Source of the DNA: an uncultured Clostridia bacterium
GTDB lineage: Bacteria; Bacillota; Clostridia; Christensenellales; UBA1242
NCBI GenBank assembly: GCA_947593585.1
Contig: CANQDP010000009.1
Span: forward strand, 1 to 51,882
DNA length: 51,882 nt
Direction of reading: 5' to 3'
Shown: positions 34,798 to 42,744 of the stretch, in pieces
Numbering within the stretch: the stretch's first letter is position 1
Layout: every line of letters starts with the position of its first letter
Position numbers and translations under genes: made by a program
The notes under the pieces: model-generated
Database searches by the model: none
What the model saw: the letters and a program-made list of their open reading frames with translations, nothing else
What the model was told of the DNA's origin: nothing

Positions 34798-34878
34798 TTT
34801 TTATCAAAATTTTATAAAAAACACAATAAAATTATCGCAAGTCAGCAATTTTTTGCATAAAAACTCAAAGGAGTGATT

Positions 34879-35871
34879 ATGACATATCAAGAACTAATCG
34901 GCAAAATTGTTGCTTTGCAAGATGATGGTTTAGAACTTTTCAACGCGGGCAAATCAGTGCTTGGCAAAAACTTGTTGGCAACCCATGTGGGCGAATATTC
35001 CGGGCCACAAATTCTTATTCAGGGAGGCATTCATGCTAGGGAATATATCACCGCACTTCTGCTTGTGAGAATGGCTAGAAATCTATTTTTAAACGACCTG
35101 GTGCATGGCGGCGGAATTTATTTTGTTTTCCTGACAAATCCAGACGGCGCTGAATTGGTGCTTGACGGATTGGACGCTGTGAATTGCGACATCACAAAAA
35201 CATATTTAACCGCTGCAAATGGTGGCAGTCAAGACTTTTCGCAGTTTAAGGCGAACATTAATCTTGTGGACTTAAACACAAATTTCAACGCAGATTGGGG
35301 AGGCGGAAGCCAAAATGTTTTTTGCCCTGCCACGGAAGATTTTGTGGGGTTTTATCCGGAGAGTGAACGGGAAGTGCAATCGCTTATAAATTTCACTTTG
35401 CAAACTAGACCTATGCTGACAATTTCATATCACACTAAAGGTGATGTGATTTATTATGGCTTTGAAAATATGCCGGCCGAAAATTTGATGCGCGACCAAT
35501 CCATTGGCGAAAGCTTTTCGCTCTACACGGGCTACCCTTTGATATTCACCGAAAACTCAACAGGAGGATATAAAGATTGGTGCATAAACAGCTTAAAAAT
35601 CCCAGCATACACAATCGAAGTAGGAAACAGCTCTCTTCCCCACCCAATAGGTGAAGAAAGTTTGGACGAAATTTATGAGCAAAACAAAGACATCCCTTTA
35701 ATTGCGCTTGAAAAAGCAAAAGAATATGCAAATCAAATTGACTTTGCCATCGCTTTTGTGCAAAATAATTCTAAGGGAGAAAAACATGCAAAATCCAATG
35801 AAAAAGGCTACTATGCTAGGCTCAAAAGCAGGCTTGATGGGAGAAGTTCCCGTTGGCGCGGTGATAGTTAA
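34879..35871 (+). CDS. M14 family zinc carboxypeptidase
   Basis: A 330-residue peptidase without signal peptide. M14 signature: GGIHAREY gives zinc ligands H52 and E55; NPDGAEL and DLNTNFNADW are substrate-binding loops; SYHTKG supplies the third zinc ligand His; YTIEVGN supplies the catalytic Glu. It resembles MpaA or gamma-D-glutamyl-diaminopimelate peptidases that recycle cell-wall peptides, a likely role given its cytoplasmic form. ATG 34879 follows AAAGGAG; a GTG at 34873 would be inside that site. The last ~35 residues (NNSKGEKHAKSNEKGYYAR onward) are read out of frame over the tadA start, an 86-nt overlap that looks like read-through after loss of the natural stop. Confidence 0.88.
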   Translation: MTYQELIGKIVALQDDGLELFNAGKSVLGKNLLATHVGEYSGPQILIQGGIHAREYITALLLVRMARNLFLNDLVHGGGIYFVFLTNPDGAELVLDGLDAVNCDITKTYLTAANGGSQDFSQFKANINLVDLNTNFNADWGGGSQNVFCPATEDFVGFYPESEREVQSLINFTLQTRPMLTISYHTKGDVIYYGFENMPAENLMRDQSIGESFSLYTGYPLIFTENSTGGYKDWCINSLKIPAYTIEVGNSSLPHPIGEESLDEIYEQNKDIPLIALEKAKEYANQIDFAIAFVQNNSKGEKHAKSNEKGYYARLKSRLDGRSSRWRGDS

Positions 35872-36232
35872 AGACAATCGCGTGATTGCTTCCGCTTTTA
35901 ATTCGCGTGAAAAAGACCAAATTGCCACTCATCACGCTGAAATTAAAGCGATTGAAAAGGCAAACAAAAAACTGAAATCGTGGAGGCTTGATGATTGCGA
36001 TTTATATGTAACCTTAGAGCCTTGCCCTATGTGTGCAGGTGCGATTGTGAATGCGCGCATTAAAAATGTGTTTTACGCGGTGAAGGATGAAGAAAATGGC
36101 GGAGTTTCACGATTTGATATTCTGCACGGCACGATGAACCACACAACCAACGCTATTCAACTTGCTGAATTTGAAGAAGAAAACAAAAAAATAATAAAAG
36201 ATTTCTTTAAAAGCAAGAGGAAAAACAAATAA
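35786..36232 (+). CDS. tadA: tRNA-specific adenosine deaminase TadA
   Basis: A 148-residue deaminase that converts A34 to inosine in tRNA-Arg(ACG). Zinc/catalytic motifs HAE (H50-A-E52) and PCPMC (79-83) are intact; GEVPVGAVIVKD is the typical N-terminal strand. ATG 35786 has AAGGGAG 6 nt upstream, inside the M14 gene, and lies 86 nt before that gene's stop. The N-terminus (MQNPMKKATMLGSKAG) is shorter than in Bacillus but the fold core is complete. Confidence 0.95.
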   Translation: MQNPMKKATMLGSKAGLMGEVPVGAVIVKDNRVIASAFNSREKDQIATHHAEIKAIEKANKKLKSWRLDDCDLYVTLEPCPMCAGAIVNARIKNVFYAVKDEENGGVSRFDILHGTMNHTTNAIQLAEFEEENKKIIKDFFKSKRKNK

Positions 36233-36262
36233 AAAAGAAGTGTTTATTTAACACTTCTTTTT
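36232..36262. terminator. Bidirectional terminator between tadA and the HU gene
   Basis: AAAAGAAGTGTT (36233-36244) pairs with AACACTTCTTTT (36250-36261) around a 5-nt loop; A/T runs on both sides. Confidence 0.88.
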
Positions 36263-36516
36263 AAAGTTTCGCTCGCTCTAAAAGTGGGCGTTCTGCGCGC
36301 TTGCACCATGCTGGTTTTTTTAGTTACAAAACTATACATGGGCTTAGACTTAATTTCGTTCACCTTAAACTTGCCGAAGTTTGAGAGCGTAACGCTGTCG
36401 CCCTGACTAAGCGCGTCCTTAATCACATCTAAAATTGTGTCTAGGCACAACCTGCAGTCCTTTTTAGTCAAACCCGCCCTTGCTTTGACAATATCCACAA
36501 ATTCATTTTTATTCAT
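36244..36516 (-). CDS. hup: HU-family DNA-binding protein
   Basis: A 90-residue nucleoid protein: MNKNEFVDIVKARAGLTKKD N-terminal helices, GDSVTLSNFGKFKV and a basic beta-arm region (KPMYSFVTKKTSMVQARRTPTFRAS). The arm differs from the usual RNPxTG form (it reads ARRTPTFRAS), so this could be an IHF-like or divergent HU. ATG follows a strong GGAGG. It is transcribed alone, convergent with tadA. Confidence 0.9.
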   Translation of the reverse strand: MNKNEFVDIVKARAGLTKKDCRLCLDTILDVIKDALSQGDSVTLSNFGKFKVNEIKSKPMYSFVTKKTSMVQARRTPTFRASETLKRSVK

Positions 36517-36608
36517 AATCGTCCTCCGCTTTGATTATCTCCAAGCGAAAGATATTTAAACAAATTTTTATAAAAACTCACATTTTTGCACGTTTTTTTA
36601 ATAAAATT

Positions 36609-38132
36609 TTAAATTTTATGATGTTTTTTCACACTTTTATATTTTAACATCGCCAAATCTTGCCTATCCACAATTTTAAACGCAAACAGGCTTGCCAGAT
36701 AAATCACACCTGCCGAGCACAATGATAGCATGCTGAAAAGTGCATTAGATGAAATGTTGTTTGCCACGGCTAAAAATATAACTAAAACAAAGTTTGCACA
36801 TATCAGTTTGGATAAAAACAGATTGCTAAATTTTAAATTGAAATTTTCGCGTATTTCAAAATAATTCAATGCCATTGCCACCATATAGCAACTTGTGTTT
36901 GCAATCGCAAGTGAAAAGATGCTCACCCGAGTTGGCAAAAAAGCAATTTCAATCACGAATTTTATAATCACTGCAATGGTGAGATTTCTAACAGTGGCAG
37001 TTCTCATATCCACCGCCTGAAGCGAACTTGAAAACACTTGATTGAGCGACAAGAGAACCACCCCAATGCCGCTGATTGCCAAAAGTTGCGATGTAATGGC
37101 ATTTCCGTCCTGGTTAAATGCCGAAAGTCTGCCACCATAAAGCAAGCGAATAAGCATGTTTGGAAAGAGGATTAAGCACAGTGCACACGGCACACTTATT
37201 ATTAAAACAATTTTCACACACAAATTTAATTTCGTGCTTCGGTTAAACGCATTTTTTGTGCCACTAATGTTTGGCAAAATCACGCTTGCAATCGCAAAAG
37301 AAAATATCGTTGGCAAACTAACGAGATTATTCACCGCTCCACTTTCTAAACCATATAGATATATGGCAGTTTGAGCACCTGCATTAATAGATAGAAGATT
37401 AACGACAATCAAACTATCCACGAAGCTCGCAAGGGGCAAAATTATGTTTGAAATTGTGATTGGCAACACATCTCTTAGCACTTCTTTCGTTTCAATTTTT
37501 TGGCCATTAACGTCAACAAATTTTTCCTTTCTAAACATTATTAATAGCAGACCTAGAGAGATGATTTCTCCCACAACAATCCCGAGCAGTGCACCTATGA
37601 TTGCGAATAAAAGGCTTTTTCTTATCAAAAACCAACTGAGCAACAAGCCCAAAACAAGTTTTATAAACTGCTCTAAAATGTTTGAAATCGCACTTGGAGA
37701 AAAGTTTTGCCTGCCCTGAAAATATCCGCGCAAAACGCTTGAAACACCCACCACAATGATTGTTGGTGCGAGCAAGATATAGCATATCGACAAATCTTTT
37801 TCGCCCTGAATTGATGCCAATCCTCTGCTAAAAATTATCAAAATAAGCGACAAAACTAAAGAGATTGAGCAAACCCAAGAAATTGATTTTTTTAATATTG
37901 TCTTTTCGCTGCCATTATGCTTTGAAATTACCTTTGAAATTGCCATAGGCAATCCTGCAGTTGCCAGCACCACGCAGAGTGAATAAAAAGGGAAAACAAG
38001 TTGATATAACCCAATGCCAACGCCACCTAAAATGCGCGTTAATCCAATTCTATAGATGGCACTAAAAATTTTTGCCAAAATCCCGCCAGCAGAGAGAATT
38101 ACTGCCCCTGTTAAAACATTATGCTTTTTCAT
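36609..38132 (-). CDS. SpoVB-type polysaccharide/lipid flippase
   Basis: A 507-residue membrane protein with about 14 helices, starting MKKHNVLTGAVILSAGGILAK and containing GGVGIGLYQLVFPFYSL and ATAGLPMAISKVISK, typical of the SpoVB/MurJ-like (MOP superfamily) group. SpoVB acts in spore cortex synthesis, probably as a lipid II flippase; vegetative paralogues (YtgP, YkvU) look alike, so the exact role is open. The gene stands alone and is divergent from dusB. Only weak signals for its promoter and ribosome binding site are seen. Confidence 0.88.
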   Translation of the reverse strand: MKKHNVLTGAVILSAGGILAKIFSAIYRIGLTRILGGVGIGLYQLVFPFYSLCVVLATAGLPMAISKVISKHNGSEKTILKKSISWVCSISLVLSLILIIFSRGLASIQGEKDLSICYILLAPTIIVVGVSSVLRGYFQGRQNFSPSAISNILEQFIKLVLGLLLSWFLIRKSLLFAIIGALLGIVVGEIISLGLLLIMFRKEKFVDVNGQKIETKEVLRDVLPITISNIILPLASFVDSLIVVNLLSINAGAQTAIYLYGLESGAVNNLVSLPTIFSFAIASVILPNISGTKNAFNRSTKLNLCVKIVLIISVPCALCLILFPNMLIRLLYGGRLSAFNQDGNAITSQLLAISGIGVVLLSLNQVFSSSLQAVDMRTATVRNLTIAVIIKFVIEIAFLPTRVSIFSLAIANTSCYMVAMALNYFEIRENFNLKFSNLFLSKLICANFVLVIFLAVANNISSNALFSMLSLCSAGVIYLASLFAFKIVDRQDLAMLKYKSVKKHHKI

Positions 38133-38266
38133 GCTTTTATTTTTTGTAAAACTAAAAAAATTATTAAAAAATTAATTTATGATGGCATTTTTTATTAAAA
38201 TCTTTTAAATCGAGCCTGTTTTTCATTATTTAAAGAAAATTTTGCCAATAAATCAAAATAAAACAG

Positions 38267-38295
38267 TTGAAAAATCTATTGTTTTTTATTATAAT
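38267..38295 (+). promoter_or_regulatory. Promoter abutting dusB
   Basis: TTGAAA (38267-38272), 17 nt, TATAAT (38290-38295), then 6 nt to the ATG at 38302: a leaderless transcript is predicted. Confidence 0.78.
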
Positions 38296-38301
38296 TTTTG
38301 C

Positions 38302-39210
38302 ATGAGAAAATTTAAAAAATTTATCTATGCGCTTGCACCAATGGCGGGAGTAACCGACTTTGCTTTTAGAAAAATTTGTGCCGATTTTGGTGCAGATATG
38401 GTGGTTACCGAAATGGTGAGCATTAAGGCGTTGGACTACAAAAGCATTAAGACTAACAATCTATTGCGTGAAGAGAGCAACGCCTTGAGAGTTTGTCAAT
38501 TTTTCGGGCACGATGTGGCATCAATTAATCGTGTTTTGAAAAATGAAATTTTTAAAAATTTTGACTTTATAGATTTTAATTGCGGTTGCCCTGCTCCTAA
38601 AATTGTGAAAAACGCAGACGGCTCTGCCATGATGAAAAATTTAGATAGGGCACGCGAAATAATCTCGGCACTTGTTAAGGCAAGCCCAAAACCCGTTTCC
38701 GTGAAATTTAGGCTAGGGATTGACGGAAATCAAAACTATATTGAATTTGCAAAAATGTGTGAGGAGTGCGGTGTGAGTTTCTTAACGCTGCACGCTCGCA
38801 CTCGTGAGCAAGGTTATGCTGGCGAAGTGGATAAGGCTGCATATAAAAAACTCGTTAATTCAGTGAATGTCCCAGTTTTTTGGAGCGGAGATATTAAAAC
38901 AAAGCAAGATGTGGAATTTGCAAAGCAAATTGGCTGTGCGGGTGTTATGATTGGAAGAGCTGCACTCGGCAACCCTGAAATATTCTCCACATTAAAAGGC
39001 AAAAAACCACCATATAGCAAAAAACAGACGATTATCAACCATTTGGATATGCTAAAAACCCTATTTAAAACCGAGCGCACGCTGGTTGCCTACTTTAAAA
39101 AACACCTTATGTGGTATGTTCGCTCAACAAAAAACGCAACACTTATTAAGCAAAAAATTTTAGAGTTCACCACTCTAAAACAAATTGAAGACTTGATTGA
39201 GGAAATGTAA
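38302..39210 (+). CDS. dusB: tRNA-dihydrouridine synthase (DusB type)
   Basis: A 302-residue FMN enzyme that reduces uridines in tRNA. Motifs: APMAGVTDFAFR, NCGCPAPK with the catalytic Cys96, SVKFRLG, LHARTREQGY and GVMIGRAALGNP. The start at 38302 (MRKFKKFIYALAPMAG) is set by the promoter; an upstream in-frame TTG at 38242 lies before the promoter. No ribosome binding site is present, consistent with a leaderless mRNA. A perfect palindrome terminates it. Confidence 0.95.
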   Translation: MRKFKKFIYALAPMAGVTDFAFRKICADFGADMVVTEMVSIKALDYKSIKTNNLLREESNALRVCQFFGHDVASINRVLKNEIFKNFDFIDFNCGCPAPKIVKNADGSAMMKNLDRAREIISALVKASPKPVSVKFRLGIDGNQNYIEFAKMCEECGVSFLTLHARTREQGYAGEVDKAAYKKLVNSVNVPVFWSGDIKTKQDVEFAKQIGCAGVMIGRAALGNPEIFSTLKGKKPPYSKKQTIINHLDMLKTLFKTERTLVAYFKKHLMWYVRSTKNATLIKQKILEFTTLKQIEDLIEEM

Positions 39211-39236
39211 AAAGCGGATTAATCCGCTTTTTTATA
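39211..39236. terminator. Bidirectional terminator between dusB and the isomerase
   Basis: Perfect 20-nt palindrome AAAGCGGATT/AATCCGCTTT at 39211-39230 with T/A runs; it contains the stop of the minus-strand gene. Confidence 0.85.
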
Positions 39237-40013
39237 TTTATTTATCATCTTTTCAAGTTCGGCCGCCTGATTAAAGCACTCTTTGAGCACTTCGCCTTTC
39301 GACAGATTGCATTTTTCTTTCATAAGCAATTCATAATCCAAATTAACTTTTGGGCAGCGGGCAAGTTTTTTTGCTAGTTCCTCCCAATCTATGTTGCCAA
39401 AACGATTGAGGGTGTGTGCATCTTTATCGCCCATATTATCATGCAAGTGAAGACATATTAACCTATCTCCATATAGCGTTAAATAGTCCACATCTGGATA
39501 AAAACAATGCTGATGCCCGGCATCTAAACAAAATCTTAGATATGGGCTTTTGATGTTTTCAAAGACCCATGGAAGAATTTCGTTTTCGTTTATATTTTCC
39601 ACAGCTATTGGCACATTGCACTTTTCCGCCACCTTTAAAACTCGCTTCAATCTATCTATGCCAACAGAGGACAATTTGCCATATAAATGCACAACAACGC
39701 ATAAAAAACCATATCTTTTTGCAATTTTGATGTCTTTTATCAGGTTTTTTTCTAAAATTTTACCAATTTTATTGTCTAAAAAGAAATTTGGTAGGTCTTC
39801 AGCCTTATATTGAAAATGCAAACTCGATAGTTTCAATCCAAACTTATGAAACAATTTGACCTGCTTTTTTATGCTGCCATTTTGATAGTCAAATCGCTTA
39901 TCTGCATTCGTGATGACGCAATCAAACCCCGCCTCTTTAATTTGCTTTGCATTCTCTTCCGGCGTCATTTCATATCCAAAAAAGAATGATATTCCTTTGT
40001 TTATTTTTTCCAT
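39219..40013 (-). CDS. Sugar phosphate isomerase/epimerase (AP-endonuclease-2-like TIM barrel)
   Basis: A 264-residue TIM-barrel protein of the xylose-isomerase-like family. Metal-site residues appear in order: IAVENINEN (Glu), FCLDAGHQHCF (Asp, His), LHLHDNMGDKDAH (His-Asp-His) and the C-terminal DYELLMKE (Glu). The substrate cannot be told; members include isomerases, epimerases and endonuclease IV relatives. ATG follows GGGTGG. It lies 10 nt after ldh on the same strand, hence a two-gene operon, perhaps linking a sugar conversion to lactate formation (inference). Confidence 0.85.
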   Translation of the reverse strand: MEKINKGISFFFGYEMTPEENAKQIKEAGFDCVITNADKRFDYQNGSIKKQVKLFHKFGLKLSSLHFQYKAEDLPNFFLDNKIGKILEKNLIKDIKIAKRYGFLCVVVHLYGKLSSVGIDRLKRVLKVAEKCNVPIAVENINENEILPWVFENIKSPYLRFCLDAGHQHCFYPDVDYLTLYGDRLICLHLHDNMGDKDAHTLNRFGNIDWEELAKKLARCPKVNLDYELLMKEKCNLSKGEVLKECFNQAAELEKMINKYKKAD

Positions 40014-40023
40014 AATCCACCCA

Positions 40024-40947
40024 TTATAAATTTATATTTTTTATCACACTCTTAATGGCTTTAACCGAACTGTTAAACTCCGCTTTTTCTTCTGGCGTTA
40101 GGCTCAAACCTTCAATTTCACGCACTCCGTTTCTACAAATAATTGCCGGCTGCCCGATTGAAACACCATATTTTTCATTAAACACAGAGACGGTGAAAAT
40201 TGAATTGCTGTTTTCAAAAATTGCCTCTGTGATGTTTTTCAAGCACATGCCAATGCCATATGCCGTGTTGCCCTTTTTCTCAATTATTTTATACGCACTT
40301 GTACGGACATCGTTTAATATTGATTTCATTTTGGTTTTAGATAGATATTTGTTTATCGGGTTTAGCCCAATAGTTGCATTGCTCCACGGAATCATTTCGC
40401 TATCGCCATGCTCACCAATCACATAGGCGTGAATGTTTTTATAATTGACTTTAACTTCTTCACCAATTAGGCATCTTAAACGAGCAGTGTCTAGCGTTGT
40501 GCCCGTGCCGATAACGCGCTCTTTTGGAAAGCCCGAAAGTTTCATTGTGATATATGTCATAATATCTAGCGGATTTGTGGCAATCAAATAAATGCCTGAA
40601 AACTTCGTTTTGTTAATCTCGCCAATTATAGATTTAAAAATCTCTATGCTAGAGCCAATAAAATCCATTCTGCTCTTGCTGTTTTTAGGGCTAATTCCTG
40701 CCGCTATGCAAACAATATCTGCGTTATCACACTCAGCGTAATCTCCAAATTTTATATTTATTTTATGTTTTGAGCAACTTGCCGCATGCATAAGGTCTAG
40801 GGCTTCGCCCTCAGCCTTTTGCTTGTTCACATCAATAAGCACCAATTCGTGCACATGGCTTGTGCCGTTGACCAACGAAAAGGCATAACTCATGCCCACA
40901 TTGCCACAACCAATAAGCACAACTTTATTCACTTCATAATTTTCCAT
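40024..40947 (-). CDS. ldh: L-lactate dehydrogenase family protein
   Basis: A 307-residue NAD-dependent dehydrogenase reducing pyruvate to lactate. The Rossmann motif is GCGNVGMSYA; the NAD acidic residue is in LVLIDVN; the catalytic Asp and Arg lie in LDTARLR, the His in IGEHGDSE. The substrate-loop segment reads AGISPKNSKSRMDF where LDHs have AGAPQKPGETRLDL: the specificity Gln102 position is Pro while Arg109 is kept. Most similar to LDH in length and motifs, but 2-hydroxyacid specificity could differ. ATG 40945-40947 is placed by the promoter and by the absence of any upstream start after it. The mRNA is predicted to be leaderless. Confidence 0.9.
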   Translation of the reverse strand: MENYEVNKVVLIGCGNVGMSYAFSLVNGTSHVHELVLIDVNKQKAEGEALDLMHAASCSKHKINIKFGDYAECDNADIVCIAAGISPKNSKSRMDFIGSSIEIFKSIIGEINKTKFSGIYLIATNPLDIMTYITMKLSGFPKERVIGTGTTLDTARLRCLIGEEVKVNYKNIHAYVIGEHGDSEMIPWSNATIGLNPINKYLSKTKMKSILNDVRTSAYKIIEKKGNTAYGIGMCLKNITEAIFENSNSIFTVSVFNEKYGVSIGQPAIICRNGVREIEGLSLTPEEKAEFNSSVKAIKSVIKNINL

Positions 40948-40953
40948 GATTTT

Positions 40954-40982
40954 ATTATACCAAGTTGACTTAAAAAATACAA
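40954..40982 (-). promoter_or_regulatory. Promoter abutting ldh
   Basis: Minus strand TTGTAT (40977-40982), 17 nt, extended TGG-TATAAT (40954-40959), 6 nt before the ATG. Confidence 0.75.
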
Positions 40983-41032
40983 ACATTTATTCAAATTCAA
41001 ATGAGTTTTTGCCTAATTTTTAAGCACCGCTA

Positions 41033-41064
41033 TTGACAAAATCGCATTTTTATGATAATATAAT
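41033..41064 (+). promoter_or_regulatory. Promoter of the small helical protein gene
   Basis: TTGACA at 41033-41038, followed by overlapping -10 candidates GATAAT (15-nt spacer) and TATAAT (20-nt spacer). The exact -10 is uncertain. Confidence 0.55.
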
Positions 41065-41078
41065 CAAAGGAGATGCAT

Positions 41079-41414
41079 ATGACAAATTTTAAAGAAGCAA
41101 CCTCTGTGTCAATTGAGGGAATTATGGATTCAATCCAAGCAAATTATGAAGATATTTTATATGACGACCCACTTTTGGCACGCGTTTGCGACAAATTTTT
41201 ATCCACTTTAACGGCAATCAACAGCCTTGACCACACCTATATTCGCCACATGAAAATTTTAAAAACTCAAATTTTATCCACCATCGCCGCAATAGGTCAA
41301 TACCAACGCGTTTGTGCGGATGAGGAGCGAAATGCACACGAGCTTGCCACCACAATGAATGCATATATGAAAAATGAGTTGAACAAATTAAGTTCAAGAA
41401 AACTTCAAGTTTAA
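41079..41414 (+). CDS. Small helical orphan protein
   Basis: A 111-residue protein, almost wholly alpha-helical by composition (IEGIMDSIQANYEDIL, DKFLSTLTAINSLDH, LATTMNAYMKNELNKLSS), no membrane segment or cysteine pattern beyond two isolated Cys. I do not recognise the family. ATG 41079 is chosen because GGAG lies 6 nt upstream; the ATG at 41073 would touch it. Own promoter and terminator. It sits beside spoVT, converging on it. The gene at 42134 is of similar size and style, but no clear sequence similarity was seen. Confidence 0.75.
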   Translation: MTNFKEATSVSIEGIMDSIQANYEDILYDDPLLARVCDKFLSTLTAINSLDHTYIRHMKILKTQILSTIAAIGQYQRVCADEERNAHELATTMNAYMKNELNKLSSRKLQV

Positions 41415-41437
41415 AGGCCAAATTTTGGTCTTTTTTT
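41414..41437 (+). terminator. Terminator after the helical protein gene
   Basis: AGGCCAAA pairs with TTTGGTCT (one G-T) and seven T follow. Confidence 0.75.
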
Positions 41438-41486
41438 ATAAAAAATTAACAAAACACAAAAATTTTTTAATTTTTTGCTTTTTGCT

Positions 41487-42023
41487 TTAAGAGATTTGGT
41501 CGCTAAGATATTTTGCAAACGCTTTGCAAATTTTAACGCTTGAATCGTCAAAGCATTTATTTTCAGTTGCCAAAATCATAATTGAGCCGATTGCATCGCC
41601 ATCCTTCACGATTGGCACAATCAACTGGCAACTAAACTCGTTTGGAGTGCTAGGAAACACTTCAAGCATTTCACTGCCGTCATCTTGTTTTTTTATTATT
41701 ATTTCTCTCTTATAAATTAATTCTTGCACTTCTTCTGCAAGGTCTTTATTGATATATTTCTTTTTGCTGGAAGATAACACTTTTTCCATATCCGTGATGA
41801 GCACATCATGCTCAATGGACACAGATATGGCGTTGGACACTGCATCACTATATTCTTTTAGGCTGACCATATCGCTATATTTGGTGAGCAAAAACTTATT
41901 GCCATCCACAATGCCAATTTCTAATTTGCTACCCTCGCGAATGTTTAAACTTTTGCGCATCTCACGCGGAAGCACGATGCGCCCCAACTCGTCCACTCGC
42001 CTAACAATACCTTTGCACTCCAT
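41487..42023 (-). CDS. spoVT: SpoVT-type AbrB-family transcription regulator
   Basis: A 178-residue regulator. Residues 1-50 are the swapped-hairpin AbrB DNA-binding domain (MECKGIVRRVDELGRIVLPREM, RKSLNIREGSKLEI); the remaining part is a GAF-like domain (CQLIVPIVKDGDAIGSIMIL). This architecture is that of SpoVT, the forespore regulator of sigma-G genes. ATG 42021-42023 follows AAGAGG; an earlier start gives a 10-residue extension without a ribosome binding site. In Bacillus spoVT lies near a spoVB-like gene and yabP-yabQ; all occur here within 12 kb, though rearranged. Confidence 0.92.
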   Translation of the reverse strand: MECKGIVRRVDELGRIVLPREMRKSLNIREGSKLEIGIVDGNKFLLTKYSDMVSLKEYSDAVSNAISVSIEHDVLITDMEKVLSSSKKKYINKDLAEEVQELIYKREIIIKKQDDGSEMLEVFPSTPNEFSCQLIVPIVKDGDAIGSIMILATENKCFDDSSVKICKAFAKYLSDQIS

Positions 42024-42109
42024 TAAAAAACCTCTTGAACATATTTTGTTTAACAAATTGAGATTTATTCTTTATTTTTGCAAGAAACCGCACAATTTAA
42101 TTTGCAAAT

Positions 42110-42131
42110 AAAAAAACACCTTGCGGTGTTT
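42110..42131 (-). terminator. Terminator of the 125-residue gene
   Basis: Minus strand AAACACC-GCAA-GGTGTTT followed by a T-run, just after the stop at 42134. Confidence 0.82.
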
Positions 42132-42133
42132 AA

Positions 42134-42511
42134 TTATAATCCAAAGTTTGCGTTAAAGCTACGCATTTCTTCTTTAACAAAACTCTCCATTTCATCTAAT
42201 ATGGCATAAGTTTCTTCAGAAAAGAATGGTGAAGCATTGTTGGCAAAAGCGATTGTTTCATATAAAGTTGAAAGTTGTGTTGAATAAATAATATCATATC
42301 CGTTTGCATTTCTGCTGCTATGAAGCACAGTTTCTATATCCTTTGCAATTTTGTCAGCCAAAGCCAAAAACTTGTCGAACGCATCTTTAACTGGCGAATA
42401 AGCATTTGGACGAGTTGGGTCATTTGAATACACCAAAACATTGTGATATTGCTTTTTAATCCTTTTTAAAATGTGCACTAAATCATTAAATCTTTCTTCG
42501 TTCGTTGACAT
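42134..42511 (-). CDS. Small helical orphan protein
   Basis: A 125-residue, mostly helical protein (ERFNDLVHILKRIKKQYHNVL, DKFLALADKIAKDIETVLH, ETYAILDEMESFVKEEM) with no recognised domain, membrane segment or cysteine. ATG 42509-42511 has AAAGGAG 7 nt upstream and a TTGACA/TAATAT promoter with extended TGT, so it is a real, probably well expressed gene. It lies between spoVT and the collagen-like gene. Function unknown. Confidence 0.75.
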   Translation of the reverse strand: MSTNEERFNDLVHILKRIKKQYHNVLVYSNDPTRPNAYSPVKDAFDKFLALADKIAKDIETVLHSSRNANGYDIIYSTQLSTLYETIAFANNASPFFSEETYAILDEMESFVKEEMRSFNANFGL

Positions 42512-42534
42512 ATGATTTCTCCTTTAATGCACTT

Positions 42535-42563
42535 ATATTAACACACAAATGGGGGCTTGTCAA
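42535..42563 (-). promoter_or_regulatory. Promoter of the 125-residue gene
   Basis: Minus strand TTGACA (42558-42563), 17 nt, extended TGT-TAATAT (42535-42540). Confidence 0.8.
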
Positions 42564-42602
42564 TAAGTTATTTGAAAATAATCAAAACAATTTTTTAAGC
42601 AA

Positions 42603-42637
42603 AAAACTCATTAAAATTTTATCTAACGAGTTTTATT
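42603..42637. terminator. Hairpin terminator downstream of the collagen-like gene
   Basis: AAAACTCATTA with the matching TAACGAGTTTT forms an 11-bp stem (one G-T) with T-runs on either strand. It is about 110 nt after the collagen-like stop; the gap 42638-42744 is only AT-rich sequence. Confidence 0.65.
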
Positions 42638-42744
42638 TTTTATTTATTATATTAATTTAAAAATTTTATGTTTTTATTAAAATTTATTAATTTTTTATAG
42701 GATTTTTTAAATTTTGCAATTGTTTTGTTTCTTATTATTTTAAA

